Shown here: one piece after another, positions 28,600-37,159 of the stretch
Position numbering within the stretch: position 1 is the first letter of the stretch
Layout: the number at the start of each line of letters is the position of its first letter
Source: Acetohalobium arabaticum DSM 5501
GTDB taxonomy: Bacteria > Bacillota > Halanaerobiia > Halobacteroidales > Acetohalobiaceae
Assembly (NCBI RefSeq): GCF_000144695.1
Contig: NC_014378.1
Span: 1,028,781-1,092,780, forward strand
Direction of reading: 5' to 3'
Length of the DNA stretch: 64,000 nt
The notes under the pieces: generated by a model
Told to the model about the DNA's origin: nothing
Database searches by the model: none
What the model saw: only the letters and a program-made list of their open reading frames with translations
Program-made: the position numbers and the translations under genes

Positions 28600-30426
28600 A
28601 TGTATAGCTGGACTGGAAAATTACTCCGAATTAATTTAACTGAACGAACATCTACAGTAGAGTCTTTATCGTGTGAGGATGCAGAAGAATATTTAGGCGG
28701 CCGGGGATTAGGTACTAAGATTATGATGGATGAAGTTGCTCCGGAAGTAGATCCTTTAAGTGCTGATAATAAATTAATCTTTGCTACTGGTGTGTTAACA
28801 GGAACTATTGCTCCTTCTTCGGGAAGATATATGGTAATTACTAAGGGGCCTTTGACTGGTACAATTGCTTGTTCTAATTCCGGCGGTTTCTTTGGAGCGG
28901 AATTAAAGTATGCCGGATATGATGCAGTAATTATTGAAGGAGAAGCCGACCGACCTGTCTATCTCTGGATTTATAATGACCAGGTTGAGATTAGAGATGC
29001 TGAAGATTTCTGGGGCGAGACTACTCATGATACGACAGATATGATTAGAGGAGAGACTAATGAAGAAGCAAAGGTTTCCTGTATTGGACCAGCTGGAGAG
29101 AATTTAGTCAAGATGGCCTGTATTATGAATGAAATGAATCGGGCGGCCGGCAGAACTGGTGTTGGAGCTGTAATGGGTTCTAAGAATCTCAAAGCAGTAG
29201 CTGTTAGAGGAACTAACGGAGTTACAGTTGCCGATAATGAAGGCTTTATGGATACTGTTAGAAAAGCTCGTCAAATGATTGAGGAACATCCCGTCGGGGG
29301 CGAAGGGTTACCTACGTATGGTACTAACATTTTAGTTAATATCCTCAATGAATCCGGCGGATTACCTGTCAATAATTTTAGAGATTCAGGCGTCTTTGAA
29401 ATGGCCGATAAAATCGGTGGGGAAACTTTAGCTGAAGAAAACCTAATTAGAAATAAAGGTTGTTACTCATGTATTATTCGATGTGGCCGGGTAACAAAGG
29501 TTACTGATCCTGAGTATAAAGGCATTGGTGAAGGTCCTGAGTATGAAGCAGCCTGGGGTTATGGTGCTGACTGTGGCGTTGATAATCTTAATATTATTAC
29601 TAAAGCTAATCACTTATGTAATGAATTAGGACTCGATGCTATTAGTATGCCGACCACGATTGCTTGTGCTATGGAGCTTTATGAAGAAGGATATATTTCT
29701 CAGGAAGAGGTAGATTATGATTTGTGCTTTGGTAAGGAAGAGATTCTGGTCGAGTTAACACGCAAAACGGCTTACCGGGAAGGGTTTGGTGATGAGCTGG
29801 CCGAAGGTTCCTATCGCATGGCTGAAAAGTACGGGCATCCGGAACTTTCTATGAGCATTAAAAAGCAAGAGATGCCGGCTTATGATCCGCGAACTTTACA
29901 GGGGATTGGTCTAGAATATGCTACTTCTAATCGCGGCGGCTGTCATGTGCGGGGTTATACTACTTCCCCAGAAATTTTGGGTGTGCCGGAAAAGATTGAT
30001 CCTAATGCTACGGAAGGAAAGGCTAAGTGGTGTGTTACCATGCAAGATTTGACAGCTGCTTTAGATGCATCAGGGTTCTGTTTATTTAGTACTTTCGGTT
30101 TGGATGCCGATATAATGGCTGAATTACTTTCGACAGCGACTGGTCTTGATTTATCAACGGAAGACTTTATTAAGATCGGCGAAAGAATTTGGAATTTAGA
30201 GAAAATATTTAATTTAGCAGCTGGCTTTACTAAAGAAGATGATACTTTACCGCCACGAATATTGGAAGAACCACAGAAAACTGGTCCTTATAAAGGAGAA
30301 GTGAATCGTTTAGATGAGATGTTGCCTGATTACTATGAATTACGGGGCTGGAATGAAGAGAGTATTCCAACGATAGAAAAGATGGAAGAATTAAATCTGG
30401 AGGAATATTATCAAAGTTTAGAGTAA
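28600..30426 (+). CDS. aor: Aldehyde:ferredoxin oxidoreductase (tungsto/molybdopterin enzyme)
   Basis: A 608-aa AOR-family enzyme; aldehyde + water to carboxylic acid, with electrons to ferredoxin (reversible). N-terminal domain with [10 protein letters not shown] and [17 protein letters not shown] contacts the bis-pterin cofactor. The [4Fe-4S] ligands are Cys288, Cys291, Cys295 and Cys494, the same numbers as in the Pyrococcus furiosus enzyme. A DVDxxxxT-like segment, [10 protein letters not shown], sits in the cofactor region. It is transcribed with the preceding Fe-S protein under a sigma-54 promoter, and a MoaD-like gene follows. Mo or W cannot be told from sequence. Confidence 0.92.
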   Translation: MYSWTGKLLRINLTERTSTVESLSCEDAEEYLGGRGLGTKIMMDEVAPEVDPLSADNKLIFATGVLTGTIAPSSGRYMVITKGPLTGTIACSNSGGFFGAELKYAGYDAVIIEGEADRPVYLWIYNDQVEIRDAEDFWGETTHDTTDMIRGETNEEAKVSCIGPAGENLVKMACIMNEMNRAAGRTGVGAVMGSKNLKAVAVRGTNGVTVADNEGFMDTVRKARQMIEEHPVGGEGLPTYGTNILVNILNESGGLPVNNFRDSGVFEMADKIGGETLAEENLIRNKGCYSCIIRCGRVTKVTDPEYKGIGEGPEYEAAWGYGADCGVDNLNIITKANHLCNELGLDAISMPTTIACAMELYEEGYISQEEVDYDLCFGKEEILVELTRKTAYREGFGDELAEGSYRMAEKYGHPELSMSIKKQEMPAYDPRTLQGIGLEYATSNRGGCHVRGYTTSPEILGVPEKIDPNATEGKAKWCVTMQDLTAALDASGFCLFSTFGLDADIMAELLSTATGLDLSTEDFIKIGERIWNLEKIFNLAAGFTKEDDTLPPRILEEPQKTGPYKGEVNRLDEMLPDYYELRGWNEESIPTIEKMEELNLEEYYQSLE

Positions 30427-30447
30427 ACAACATAATCTTGATTTATT

Positions 30448-30484
30448 GGCCAGTGGTAGCAATATCACTGGCCCTACTTTTTTA
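30448..30484 (+). terminator. Terminator-like hairpin after aor
   Basis: GGCCAGTG and CACTGGCC are separated by 10 nt and followed by CTACTTTTTTA. It may reduce read-through into the MoaD-like gene. Confidence 0.7.
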
Positions 30485-30509
30485 TATGAAGAATATTCAA
30501 GAGGAGGTA

Positions 30510-30788
30510 ATGATTTTGCAGATTAATTTCTTTGCTACATTTCGCAAAGTTACTGGGAATAAGCAGTATGATTATCAGGGTTCGGTAGAAAATATCAAAG
30601 AATTGCTTCTGGAGCTGTCTGATAACTTTGGTACTGAATTTCGAGAGATGGTTTTGGTGGGAGAGGAGTTGAGTCCAGAGGTAATTATTTTAGTTAATGG
30701 GATTAATATTGAACATCTAGCCCAGGAAGAGACAGAATTGAATGACAAGGATAAAGTCAGTATCTTTCCAGTGGTAGCAGGTGGGTAA
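30510..30788 (+). CDS. MoaD/ThiS-like sulfur carrier
   Basis: A 92-aa ubiquitin-like protein ending in the diagnostic Gly-Gly (FPVVAGG). MoaD donates sulfur to make the pterin dithiolene of molybdenum/tungsten cofactors. A longer frame opens at 30438, but GAGGAGG at 30501-30507 points to ATG 30510. AOR operons often carry such a dedicated MoaD, so a role in supplying the AOR cofactor is likely. Confidence 0.88.
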   Translation: MILQINFFATFRKVTGNKQYDYQGSVENIKELLLELSDNFGTEFREMVLVGEELSPEVIILVNGINIEHLAQEETELNDKDKVSIFPVVAGG

Positions 30789-30819
30789 TAACTAAATAAT
30801 TTTCCAATTTTATTTTATC

Positions 30820-30848
30820 TTGATACAACATATGTCATATGGTATAAT
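30820..30848 (+). promoter_or_regulatory. Sigma-70-type promoter of the regulator gene
   Basis: TTGATA, 17-bp spacer, TATAAT. It leaves an unusually long ~225-nt leader that contains the riboswitch candidate. Confidence 0.8.
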
Positions 30849-30935
30849 AGGATAAAATAGGATAAAAAGATAAATTTGACAAAATATATTATTCCTGTTT
30901 ACAGAACAGATTTAACTTTTCAGTTGACTAGTCAA

Positions 30936-31022
30936 TTACCTCCGATCTTACTTATCCCTCTGGGATTTGTAAGACGTTAGGGTATAGAGAGTAATCGCTA
31001 TGCCTGCCATTAGCAAAGGAGC
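30936..31022 (+). ncRNA. Molybdenum/tungsten-cofactor (Moco/Tuco) riboswitch candidate
   Basis: The order of elements matches my memory of the Moco RNA motif: ACCTCCGATC at the 5' side, a stem (TCTTAC/GTAAGA enclosing TCCC-TCT-GGGA), then AGGGTATAGAGAGTAATCGCTATGCCT and finally GCAAAGGAGC closing CTCC/GGAG. A separate hairpin GATTCAA-N5-TTGAATC (31032-31050) follows, ~20 nt before the regulator's ribosome site; with no T run, control of translation is more likely than termination. The gene context (AOR, MoaD) supports the call. A covariance-model search would settle it. Confidence 0.6.
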
Positions 31023-31078
31023 TTATTCTGGATTCAAATTTCTTGAATCTGAAGCGATGGTATAAGGAGGTGGAGCCG

Positions 31079-33034
31079 ATGGAAAGAAATGTAGAGCAGA
31101 TAACTGAAGCATGGCAGACTTATGTTTTGCAAGGCAAAGTAAATGATAAGTTGGATACTAGTATTAAAAGATCATGGCAGCGGTGTAGTGAGTATGAGAT
31201 TAATCCTTTTCAAGAATCTAATGATTGTGTATTACAGGCAAATAATTTACAAGAAAAATTAGAAGAATATGAAGAAATAATTAGAGTAGCTACTCCAATT
31301 ATGAAAGAATTACACCAGTCAATTAAGGGGTCAAATTTTATTGTGGTTTTGACTGATAATCAAGGCCATGTTTTGAAGAGTATCGGTGATGATAGCTTTA
31401 TGCCTAAAGCACAAAAAGTTTATTTAATTGAAGGGGCTAGCTGGCATGAAAAAGTAAAGGGGACTAATGCAATTGGTACCGTAATTGAAGAAGAATCTCC
31501 ATTAAATGTCTATGCTAGTGAGCATTTTTTTCAAGAAAATCATTTTTTGACCTGTTCGGCGGCTCCGATCTTCGATGCTGATGATAATTTTATCGGAGTG
31601 ATTGATATTTCTGGAGATTATCATAGTGCACAGCGACATACTTTAGGAATGGTAGTAGCGGCAGCTAGTGCGATTCAACGGCAGTTATTATTACAGCATC
31701 TCGAGCGGGAATTAATGATTTCCGAAAAGCAGAAAGAATTAATTTTAAATTCGACTGCGGAAGGTTTCTTTACGGTTAATAATGAAGGAGTTATTACTCA
31801 AATTAATCAGAAAGGGAGTCAATTATTAGGTTATGCGCCCCAGGAGTGTATTGGTAAGAAGTTCGAAACTTTCTTTCCTGAATCTACTTTTTCATCATTA
31901 ATGAAGTTAACAACTGATGGAACTGAAAAATCAAAGGAGATGGTCTGGAATCTAAAACAGAAAAGATTACAGGTTACTTCAAAGGTTATTAATGAAGAGG
32001 AAGAAGTAACCGGATTAGTAATTAAAATTAATGATTTTTCTGCTCAGAAGAAGTCAGAAACTAAAAAAGAGCAGAAGACTGATTATTCGTTTAGTGATAT
32101 TATCGGTCAGAGCAGAGAAATAAGGAAGATGATTAGAATAGCCCAGAAAGTAGCTAATAGTGATTCTACAATTTTGTTGACCGGTGAAAGCGGGACCGGT
32201 AAAGAATTATTTGCCCAAGCTATTCATAATTACAGTTCCCGGCAGGATAAAGAATTTGTACCTATTAATTGTGGAGCAATTCCTGAAGATTTAATGGAAA
32301 GTGAATTGTTTGGTTATCAGGATGGAGCATTTACAGGAGCTAAACGTGGTGGCAAACCCGGCAAATTTGAATTAGCTGATGACGGAACTATCTTCTTGGA
32401 TGAGATTGGAGAATTGAATTTTAGTGCTCAGGTTAAATTGCTACGGGTTTTGCAGGAGAGGAAGGTAAGCCGGCTTGGCAGCAATGAATTAATACCTGTG
32501 GATGTGCGGATTATTGCTGCTACTAATAAGAATTTAAAGGAAAGAATCAAAACCGGAGATTTTAGAGAGGACCTGTATTATCGTTTAAATGTAATTAATC
32601 TCGAACTTCCTCCGTTAAGAGAACGCGGTGAAGATATAATTATTCTAGCCGAATATTTTATTGAGAAGCTGGGGATGGCCCTAGGAAAATATAATGTTAA
32701 ATTATCAGAACCGGTTAAGAAGACATTTAAAAATTATAACTGGCCGGGAAATATAAGGGAGTTAAAGAATGGAATAGAAAGCGCTTTAAATTTAATTGAA
32801 GGACTGGTAATTAAAAAAGAACATATTCCAGATTATCTTGGGACTGAAACAGATCTGCAATCGCAGCATTACAGTATTGATGATGAATTATTATCATTAA
32901 AGGAAGCGGAAGCTAGAGCGATAAGAAAAGCGCTTAAATATTTTGAAGGAAATATCAGTCGGGCGGCTAGACATTTAGAGATAGGGCGGAATACTTTATA
33001 TAGAAAGATTGAAAAGTATGGTATAAATATCTGA
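31079..33034 (+). CDS. Sigma-54-dependent activator (AcoR-like: GAF-PAS-AAA+-HTH)
   Basis: About 651 aa. Sensor part: GAF-like domain (~50-195, with GASWHEKVKGTNAIGT typical of AcoR-type regulators), then a PAS domain (~205-310). Central AAA+ domain: Walker A LTGESGTGKELFAQ, the sigma-54-contacting loop GAFTGA, Walker B TIFLDEIGELN, and an arginine-finger region. C-terminal Fis-type HTH (AARHLEIGRNTLYRKIEKY). ATG 31079 with AAGGAGGTGG is preferred to a TTG at 31043 that lies in the leader. It sits between two -24/-12 promoters and likely controls both. The ligand is unknown; an aldehyde or alcohol is plausible. Confidence 0.92.
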   Translation: MERNVEQITEAWQTYVLQGKVNDKLDTSIKRSWQRCSEYEINPFQESNDCVLQANNLQEKLEEYEEIIRVATPIMKELHQSIKGSNFIVVLTDNQGHVLKSIGDDSFMPKAQKVYLIEGASWHEKVKGTNAIGTVIEEESPLNVYASEHFFQENHFLTCSAAPIFDADDNFIGVIDISGDYHSAQRHTLGMVVAAASAIQRQLLLQHLERELMISEKQKELILNSTAEGFFTVNNEGVITQINQKGSQLLGYAPQECIGKKFETFFPESTFSSLMKLTTDGTEKSKEMVWNLKQKRLQVTSKVINEEEEVTGLVIKINDFSAQKKSETKKEQKTDYSFSDIIGQSREIRKMIRIAQKVANSDSTILLTGESGTGKELFAQAIHNYSSRQDKEFVPINCGAIPEDLMESELFGYQDGAFTGAKRGGKPGKFELADDGTIFLDEIGELNFSAQVKLLRVLQERKVSRLGSNELIPVDVRIIAATNKNLKERIKTGDFREDLYYRLNVINLELPPLRERGEDIIILAEYFIEKLGMALGKYNVKLSEPVKKTFKNYNWPGNIRELKNGIESALNLIEGLVIKKEHIPDYLGTETDLQSQHYSIDDELLSLKEAEARAIRKALKYFEGNISRAARHLEIGRNTLYRKIEKYGINI

Positions 33035-33051
33035 GTTTTTTTAGGGACTGG

Positions 33052-33121
33052 CGTTAGAAAATAGAACATCAAAGGTAGTTAATAGGTGTTTTAAGTTTGA
33101 ACAATGTTGCAAAATAGAACG
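33052..33121 (+). promoter_or_regulatory. Upstream activator sites for the sigma-54 regulator (triplet)
   Basis: Three 17-bp sites related to TGTTCTATTTTAGAACA: CGTTAGAAAATAGAACA (33052-33068), TGTTTTAAGTTTGAACA (33087-33103) and TGTTGCAAAATAGAACG (33105-33121). The last two are spaced 18 bp, as in the AOR promoter, and end ~150 bp before the -24 element. Confidence 0.75.
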
Positions 33122-33268
33122 ATTATTTTGACTCCTAAGATAAAACATTGGACCTGCAGATTAATAATTATATTCGAAATTGTGTGATAATTGCAATTAT
33201 TGAAATCTTTTTGTCGATATTGATGCAACTATTTCTTGAAGTATATAAAATAACAAAAATTCAAAAAT

Positions 33269-33284
33269 TGGTATGCTTGTTGCA
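33269..33284 (+). promoter_or_regulatory. Sigma-54 (-24/-12) promoter of the alcohol dehydrogenase
   Basis: TGGTATGCTTGTTGCA with GG and GC 10 bp apart. The -24 half TGGTAT and -12 half TTGCAT are identical to those of the AOR promoter. Confidence 0.87.
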
Positions 33285-33334
33285 TTTAAAATTAAGTGTA
33301 AGTTAAAAATATTTTATCTTGGGAGGGATAATTT

Positions 33335-34492
33335 ATGAAACAAGTTTATGGTTACTTTATGTCGCCGGTTAATCTAATGGGAGCAGGAGCAGTAGAAGAA
33401 ATAGGTGATCAACTTAAGAAATTGAAGGGGACAAAGGCTTTAATTGTAACGGATGAAGATTTGGTGGAGTTAGGAATTGTAGAAGAGGTAACGGAGCATA
33501 TCAAAAAAGTAGGAATAGACTTTGTTGTCTTTGATGGAGTGCAGCCTAATCCTACAGTTAGCAATGTAGAAGCGGGATTGGAACTGCTAGAAGAAGAGAA
33601 TTGTGATATAGTTGTTTCAGTGGGAGGAGGTAGCCCCCATGATTGTGCTAAAGGTATTGCTATAGTTGCTACTAATGGAGGGGAAATTACTGATTATGAA
33701 GGCTTAGACCAGTCAACGGAACCGATGATGCCTTTAATATCTGTTAATACTACTGCTGGAACTGCTAGTGAAATGACCCGGTTTGCTGTTATTACTGATG
33801 AAGAGAGACAAGTTAAGATGGCAATTGCTGATTGGAGAGTAACTCCTAATGTAGCGATTAATGATCCATTATTAATGATGAAAAAACCTCCGGCATTAAC
33901 AGCAGCAACAGGAATGGATGCTCTAACTCATGCAGTTGAGGCTTATGTTTCTACTGATGCTACTCCTGTTACTGATTCGGCAGCGATTAAAGCTATTGAG
34001 TTAGTTGCAGAAAATTTAAGGGAAGCTGTAGCAAATGGAGATAATTTTGAAGCTAGAGATAACATGGCTTACGCTGAATTTTTAGCCGGTATGGCTTTTA
34101 ATAATGCTTCTCTTGGTTTTGTTCATGCTATGGCCCATCAGTTAGGGGGCTTTTATGATTTGCCCCACGGGGTCTGTAATGCGATCTTATTGCCTCATGT
34201 AGAAGGATTTAATTTAATTGCTAATCCGGGACGTTTAGCTGATATTGCTGAAACAATGGGAGAAAATATTGAAGAGCTATCGACTAGGGCAGCAGCGGAT
34301 AAGGCTTTAGAAGCGATTACTACTTTATCTAAAGATATAGGAATTCCACAGAGATTGAGCGATTTAGAAGGAGTCAAGAAAGAAGACTTCGATACTTTAG
34401 CTGAAAATGCGCTCAAGGATGTTTGTAGTTCGACTAATCCAAGAAAGGCAACTAAGGAAGAAATTATAGGTATTTTTGAGTCTGCTTATTAA
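33335..34492 (+). CDS. Iron-containing alcohol dehydrogenase
   Basis: A 385-aa group III (Fe-ADH) enzyme that interconverts primary alcohols and aldehydes with NAD(P). NAD-binding part: SVGGGSPHDCAKGIAI and TTAGTASEMTRF. Metal ligands lie in the conserved AATGMDALTHAVEAYVS and LGFVHAMAHQLGGFYDLPHGVCNA segments (His residues). The gene is monocistronic, preceded by GGGAGGG, and shares its sigma-54 circuit with AOR. Together they could interconvert alcohol, aldehyde and acid. Confidence 0.92.
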   Translation: MKQVYGYFMSPVNLMGAGAVEEIGDQLKKLKGTKALIVTDEDLVELGIVEEVTEHIKKVGIDFVVFDGVQPNPTVSNVEAGLELLEEENCDIVVSVGGGSPHDCAKGIAIVATNGGEITDYEGLDQSTEPMMPLISVNTTAGTASEMTRFAVITDEERQVKMAIADWRVTPNVAINDPLLMMKKPPALTAATGMDALTHAVEAYVSTDATPVTDSAAIKAIELVAENLREAVANGDNFEARDNMAYAEFLAGMAFNNASLGFVHAMAHQLGGFYDLPHGVCNAILLPHVEGFNLIANPGRLADIAETMGENIEELSTRAAADKALEAITTLSKDIGIPQRLSDLEGVKKEDFDTLAENALKDVCSSTNPRKATKEEIIGIFESAY

Positions 34493-34501
34493 ATTTAGAT
34501 T

Positions 34502-34540
34502 AAAAGCTCCTAATTTTATGATAAAATTAGGAGCTTTTAT
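34502..34540 (+). terminator. Terminator of the alcohol dehydrogenase gene
   Basis: AAAAGCTCCTAATTTTAT and ATAAAATTAGGAGCTTTT form a long perfect stem. The remaining 34541-34779 is AT-rich with no recognised element. Confidence 0.88.
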
Positions 34541-34779
34541 ATTTGCCCAGTATGATTGCTTGTTTTTCTTTATAGTGAAAGTCTAAACGGGGGTTAGCAA
34601 TGCCCACTGTTAGCTAATATGAATAATTGTCATCTATTTTATGTATATTTGATGGTTTTCATAGAAATAAAAAAGGAATTACTGGATTAGATATTGAATT
34701 AAGTAATGAATATCCATTATTTATGAAATAAAAGAAATAAAACAAAATATATTCTTATTGTACAGGGAGGTACTATATA

Positions 34780-35271
34780 ATGGCGTGTCAATGTGGAGAG
34801 GTGGAGGAGAATAAAGAAGAGTATCTGCAGCCGTTAAAAGGGATTTTAAAGGCTTATGCTGGCAAGAAGGAAGACTTAATTCCGGTGTTACAGGCGGCCC
34901 AACAGGAGTATGGCTATCTGCCCCAACCGGTTTTAAGAGAGATTTCAAAAGAGCTGGATATCTTCTTTAGTGAAGTCTATGGAGTGGCTACTTTTTATTC
35001 TCAATTTCATCTAGAGCCTAGAGGCGAGAATATCATTCGAGTCTGTATGGGAACAGCCTGTCATGTGCGCGGCGGAGATGAAATTTTAGATAAGGTTAAA
35101 GCGGAGCTGGGCATTGATGCTGGCGAAACAACAGATGACCAGAAATTTACTTTAGAATCAGTAGCCTGTATTGGAGCCTGCGGTCTGGCACCGGTAATGA
35201 CAGTTAATGATGATACTCATGGACTGTTAGTACCGGATAAGATACCCGATATCTTGGACCAATATAGATAA
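34780..35271 (+). CDS. NuoE-like [2Fe-2S] subunit
   Basis: A 163-aa NuoE/HndA/HydC-type thioredoxin-fold subunit. LIPVLQAAQQEYGYLP and EVYGVATFYSQFHLEP are family signatures; the [2Fe-2S] cluster ligands lie in CMGTACHVRGG and CIGACGLAP. It normally partners a NuoF-type flavoprotein, which is the next gene (27-bp gap including the stop). First gene of the CODH module. Confidence 0.93.
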   Translation: MACQCGEVEENKEEYLQPLKGILKAYAGKKEDLIPVLQAAQQEYGYLPQPVLREISKELDIFFSEVYGVATFYSQFHLEPRGENIIRVCMGTACHVRGGDEILDKVKAELGIDAGETTDDQKFTLESVACIGACGLAPVMTVNDDTHGLLVPDKIPDILDQYR

Positions 35272-35298
35272 TAGAGTAAAATAATGGAGGTGAAGAAG

Positions 35299-37140
35299 TT
35301 GAAATCACTAGAACAGTTAAACAGGTTACAGCAAAAAGCCCAACAAGATTTAGAAAGAGTAGAGAAACGGATTCTGATCTGTGGTGGGACCGGATGTGTT
35401 TCCTCAGGAAGTAAAGAGATTCAAGATGAATTAAGGAAGGAATTAGAAGTTAATAATTTAAAAAGTGAAGTTAAGATAGTAGAAACAGGCTGTCATGGCT
35501 TTTGTGAAAAAGGTCCCATAATAATTATTTATCCTGAAGAGGTATTCTATTGTGAAGTAGATCCGGAAGATATAAAAGAGTTAGTAGAAAAACAGCTTCT
35601 AGAAGGAGAAGTAGTGGACAGACTATTATATGAGGATCCGGTTAGTAAAGAGAGTATTCCTTCTTACCGCGAGATTGATTTTTATAATGAACAGCAGCAG
35701 ATAGCATTAACTAACTGCGGTCAGATTAATCCAGAGGATATTGAAGAGTATTTGGCAGTAGGCGGCTATCAGGCCTTAGGAGAGGCTTTAACTGGGATGA
35801 AGCCTGAAGAAGTAATTGATGAAGTTAAAGAGTCGGGACTTCGCGGACGAGGCGGCGGAGGATTTCCCACGGGTTTGAAATGGCAGTTTGCCCAGGAGAG
35901 TGAGGGAGATAAGAAGTATATTATCTGTAATGCTGACGAAGGCGATCCCGGGGCCTTTATGGATCGAAGTATTCTTGAGGGAGATCCTCATAAAGTACTT
36001 GAGGGGATGATTATTGCCGGCTATGCTGTCGGTTCTGATGAAGGCTATATCTATGTTAGAGCCGAATACCCGCTGGCTGTCAAACGCTTAAGAGAGGCTA
36101 TCAGTCAGGCGCGGGAGTACGGCCTGCTGGGAGAGAATTTATTTGGAACTGAATTTAGTTTTGATATTAATATTAAAGAAGGAGCCGGCGCTTTTGTCTG
36201 TGGTGAAGAAACGGCTTTAATAGCTTCGATTGAAGGCAGACGGGGAATGCCCCAGTCGAGACCTCCCTATCCTGCCCAAGAGGGCCTGTGGGGTAAGCCT
36301 ACCAACATTAATAATGTAGAGACCTATGCCAATATATCGACGATAATTACCGAAGGTGCTGAGAGCTTCAGTTCTGTGGGGACTGAAGAAAGCAAAGGAA
36401 CTAAAGTATTTGCACTGGCAGGTAAGATCAATAATACAGGTTTAGTTGAAGTGCCGATGGGAATTACAGTGGAAGAGATTATTTATGATATCGGTGGCGG
36501 AATCCCCGGTGATAAAGACTTCAAAGCAGTTCAGATCGGCGGTCCTTCTGGAGGATGTCTACCAGAAGAAAAACTACATCTGCCTATTGATTATGATTCT
36601 CTGCTTGAAGCCGGAGCAATGATGGGTTCCGGAGGATTAGTTGTTATGGATGAGGATACTTGTATGGTGGATGTAGCCCGGTACTTTTTGGACTTTACAG
36701 TATCAGAATCCTGTGGTAAGTGTGCTCCTTGCTCAGAAGGTACTAAACGGATGCTGGATATCTTAGAAAGAATCACTGACGGTAATGGTAAACAAGAAGA
36801 CCTAGAGCAATTAGAGAAATTAGCTGAAGTGATTAAGGATACTTCATTATGCGGTTTAGGTCAGACTGCGCCTAATCCTGTCTTATCAACACTAAAGTAT
36901 TTCCGGGATGAATATAAAGCCCATGTAAAAGATAATAAGTGTCCTGCTGGGGTATGTAAGTCATTAGTAGAGTATCAGATTACTGATGATTGTCAGGGAT
37001 GTACTAAGTGTGTAGATGAATGTCCAGGGGATGCTATTAGTGGAGAGGCTAAAGAGCAGCATACTATAGATGAAGATGACTGTATTAAGTGTGGAAGCTG
37101 TATTAATGTTTGTCCTTTTGATGCAATAGTTACTAAATAA
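35299..37140 (+). CDS. NuoF-like NAD(P)H-binding flavoprotein with extra Fe-S domains
   Basis: About 613 aa, in the order thioredoxin-like [2Fe-2S] domain (residues ~25-120, CGGTGCVSSGSKE and ETGCHGFCEKGP), NuoF core with FMN/NAD site (GLRGRGGGGFPTGLKW, NADEGDPGAFMDR, GAGAFVCGEETALIASIEG), [4Fe-4S] site SCGKCAPCSEGTKRM, and two C-terminal 4Fe-4S motifs. This is the HydB/HndC layout of bifurcating or NADH-linked enzymes. The first ATG (35284) overlaps GGAGGTG; TTG at 35299 is correctly spaced and is chosen. Confidence 0.92.
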   Translation: MKSLEQLNRLQQKAQQDLERVEKRILICGGTGCVSSGSKEIQDELRKELEVNNLKSEVKIVETGCHGFCEKGPIIIIYPEEVFYCEVDPEDIKELVEKQLLEGEVVDRLLYEDPVSKESIPSYREIDFYNEQQQIALTNCGQINPEDIEEYLAVGGYQALGEALTGMKPEEVIDEVKESGLRGRGGGGFPTGLKWQFAQESEGDKKYIICNADEGDPGAFMDRSILEGDPHKVLEGMIIAGYAVGSDEGYIYVRAEYPLAVKRLREAISQAREYGLLGENLFGTEFSFDINIKEGAGAFVCGEETALIASIEGRRGMPQSRPPYPAQEGLWGKPTNINNVETYANISTIITEGAESFSSVGTEESKGTKVFALAGKINNTGLVEVPMGITVEEIIYDIGGGIPGDKDFKAVQIGGPSGGCLPEEKLHLPIDYDSLLEAGAMMGSGGLVVMDEDTCMVDVARYFLDFTVSESCGKCAPCSEGTKRMLDILERITDGNGKQEDLEQLEKLAEVIKDTSLCGLGQTAPNPVLSTLKYFRDEYKAHVKDNKCPAGVCKSLVEYQITDDCQGCTKCVDECPGDAISGEAKEQHTIDEDDCIKCGSCINVCPFDAIVTK

Positions 37141-37159
37141 ATAGAAAGGGGTAGAGATT

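Noticed and set aside
30876-30905. Second sigma-70 promoter (TTGACA) before the regulator
   Set aside because: No acceptable -10 at 16-18 bp; the TTGATA/TATAAT site just upstream is much better.
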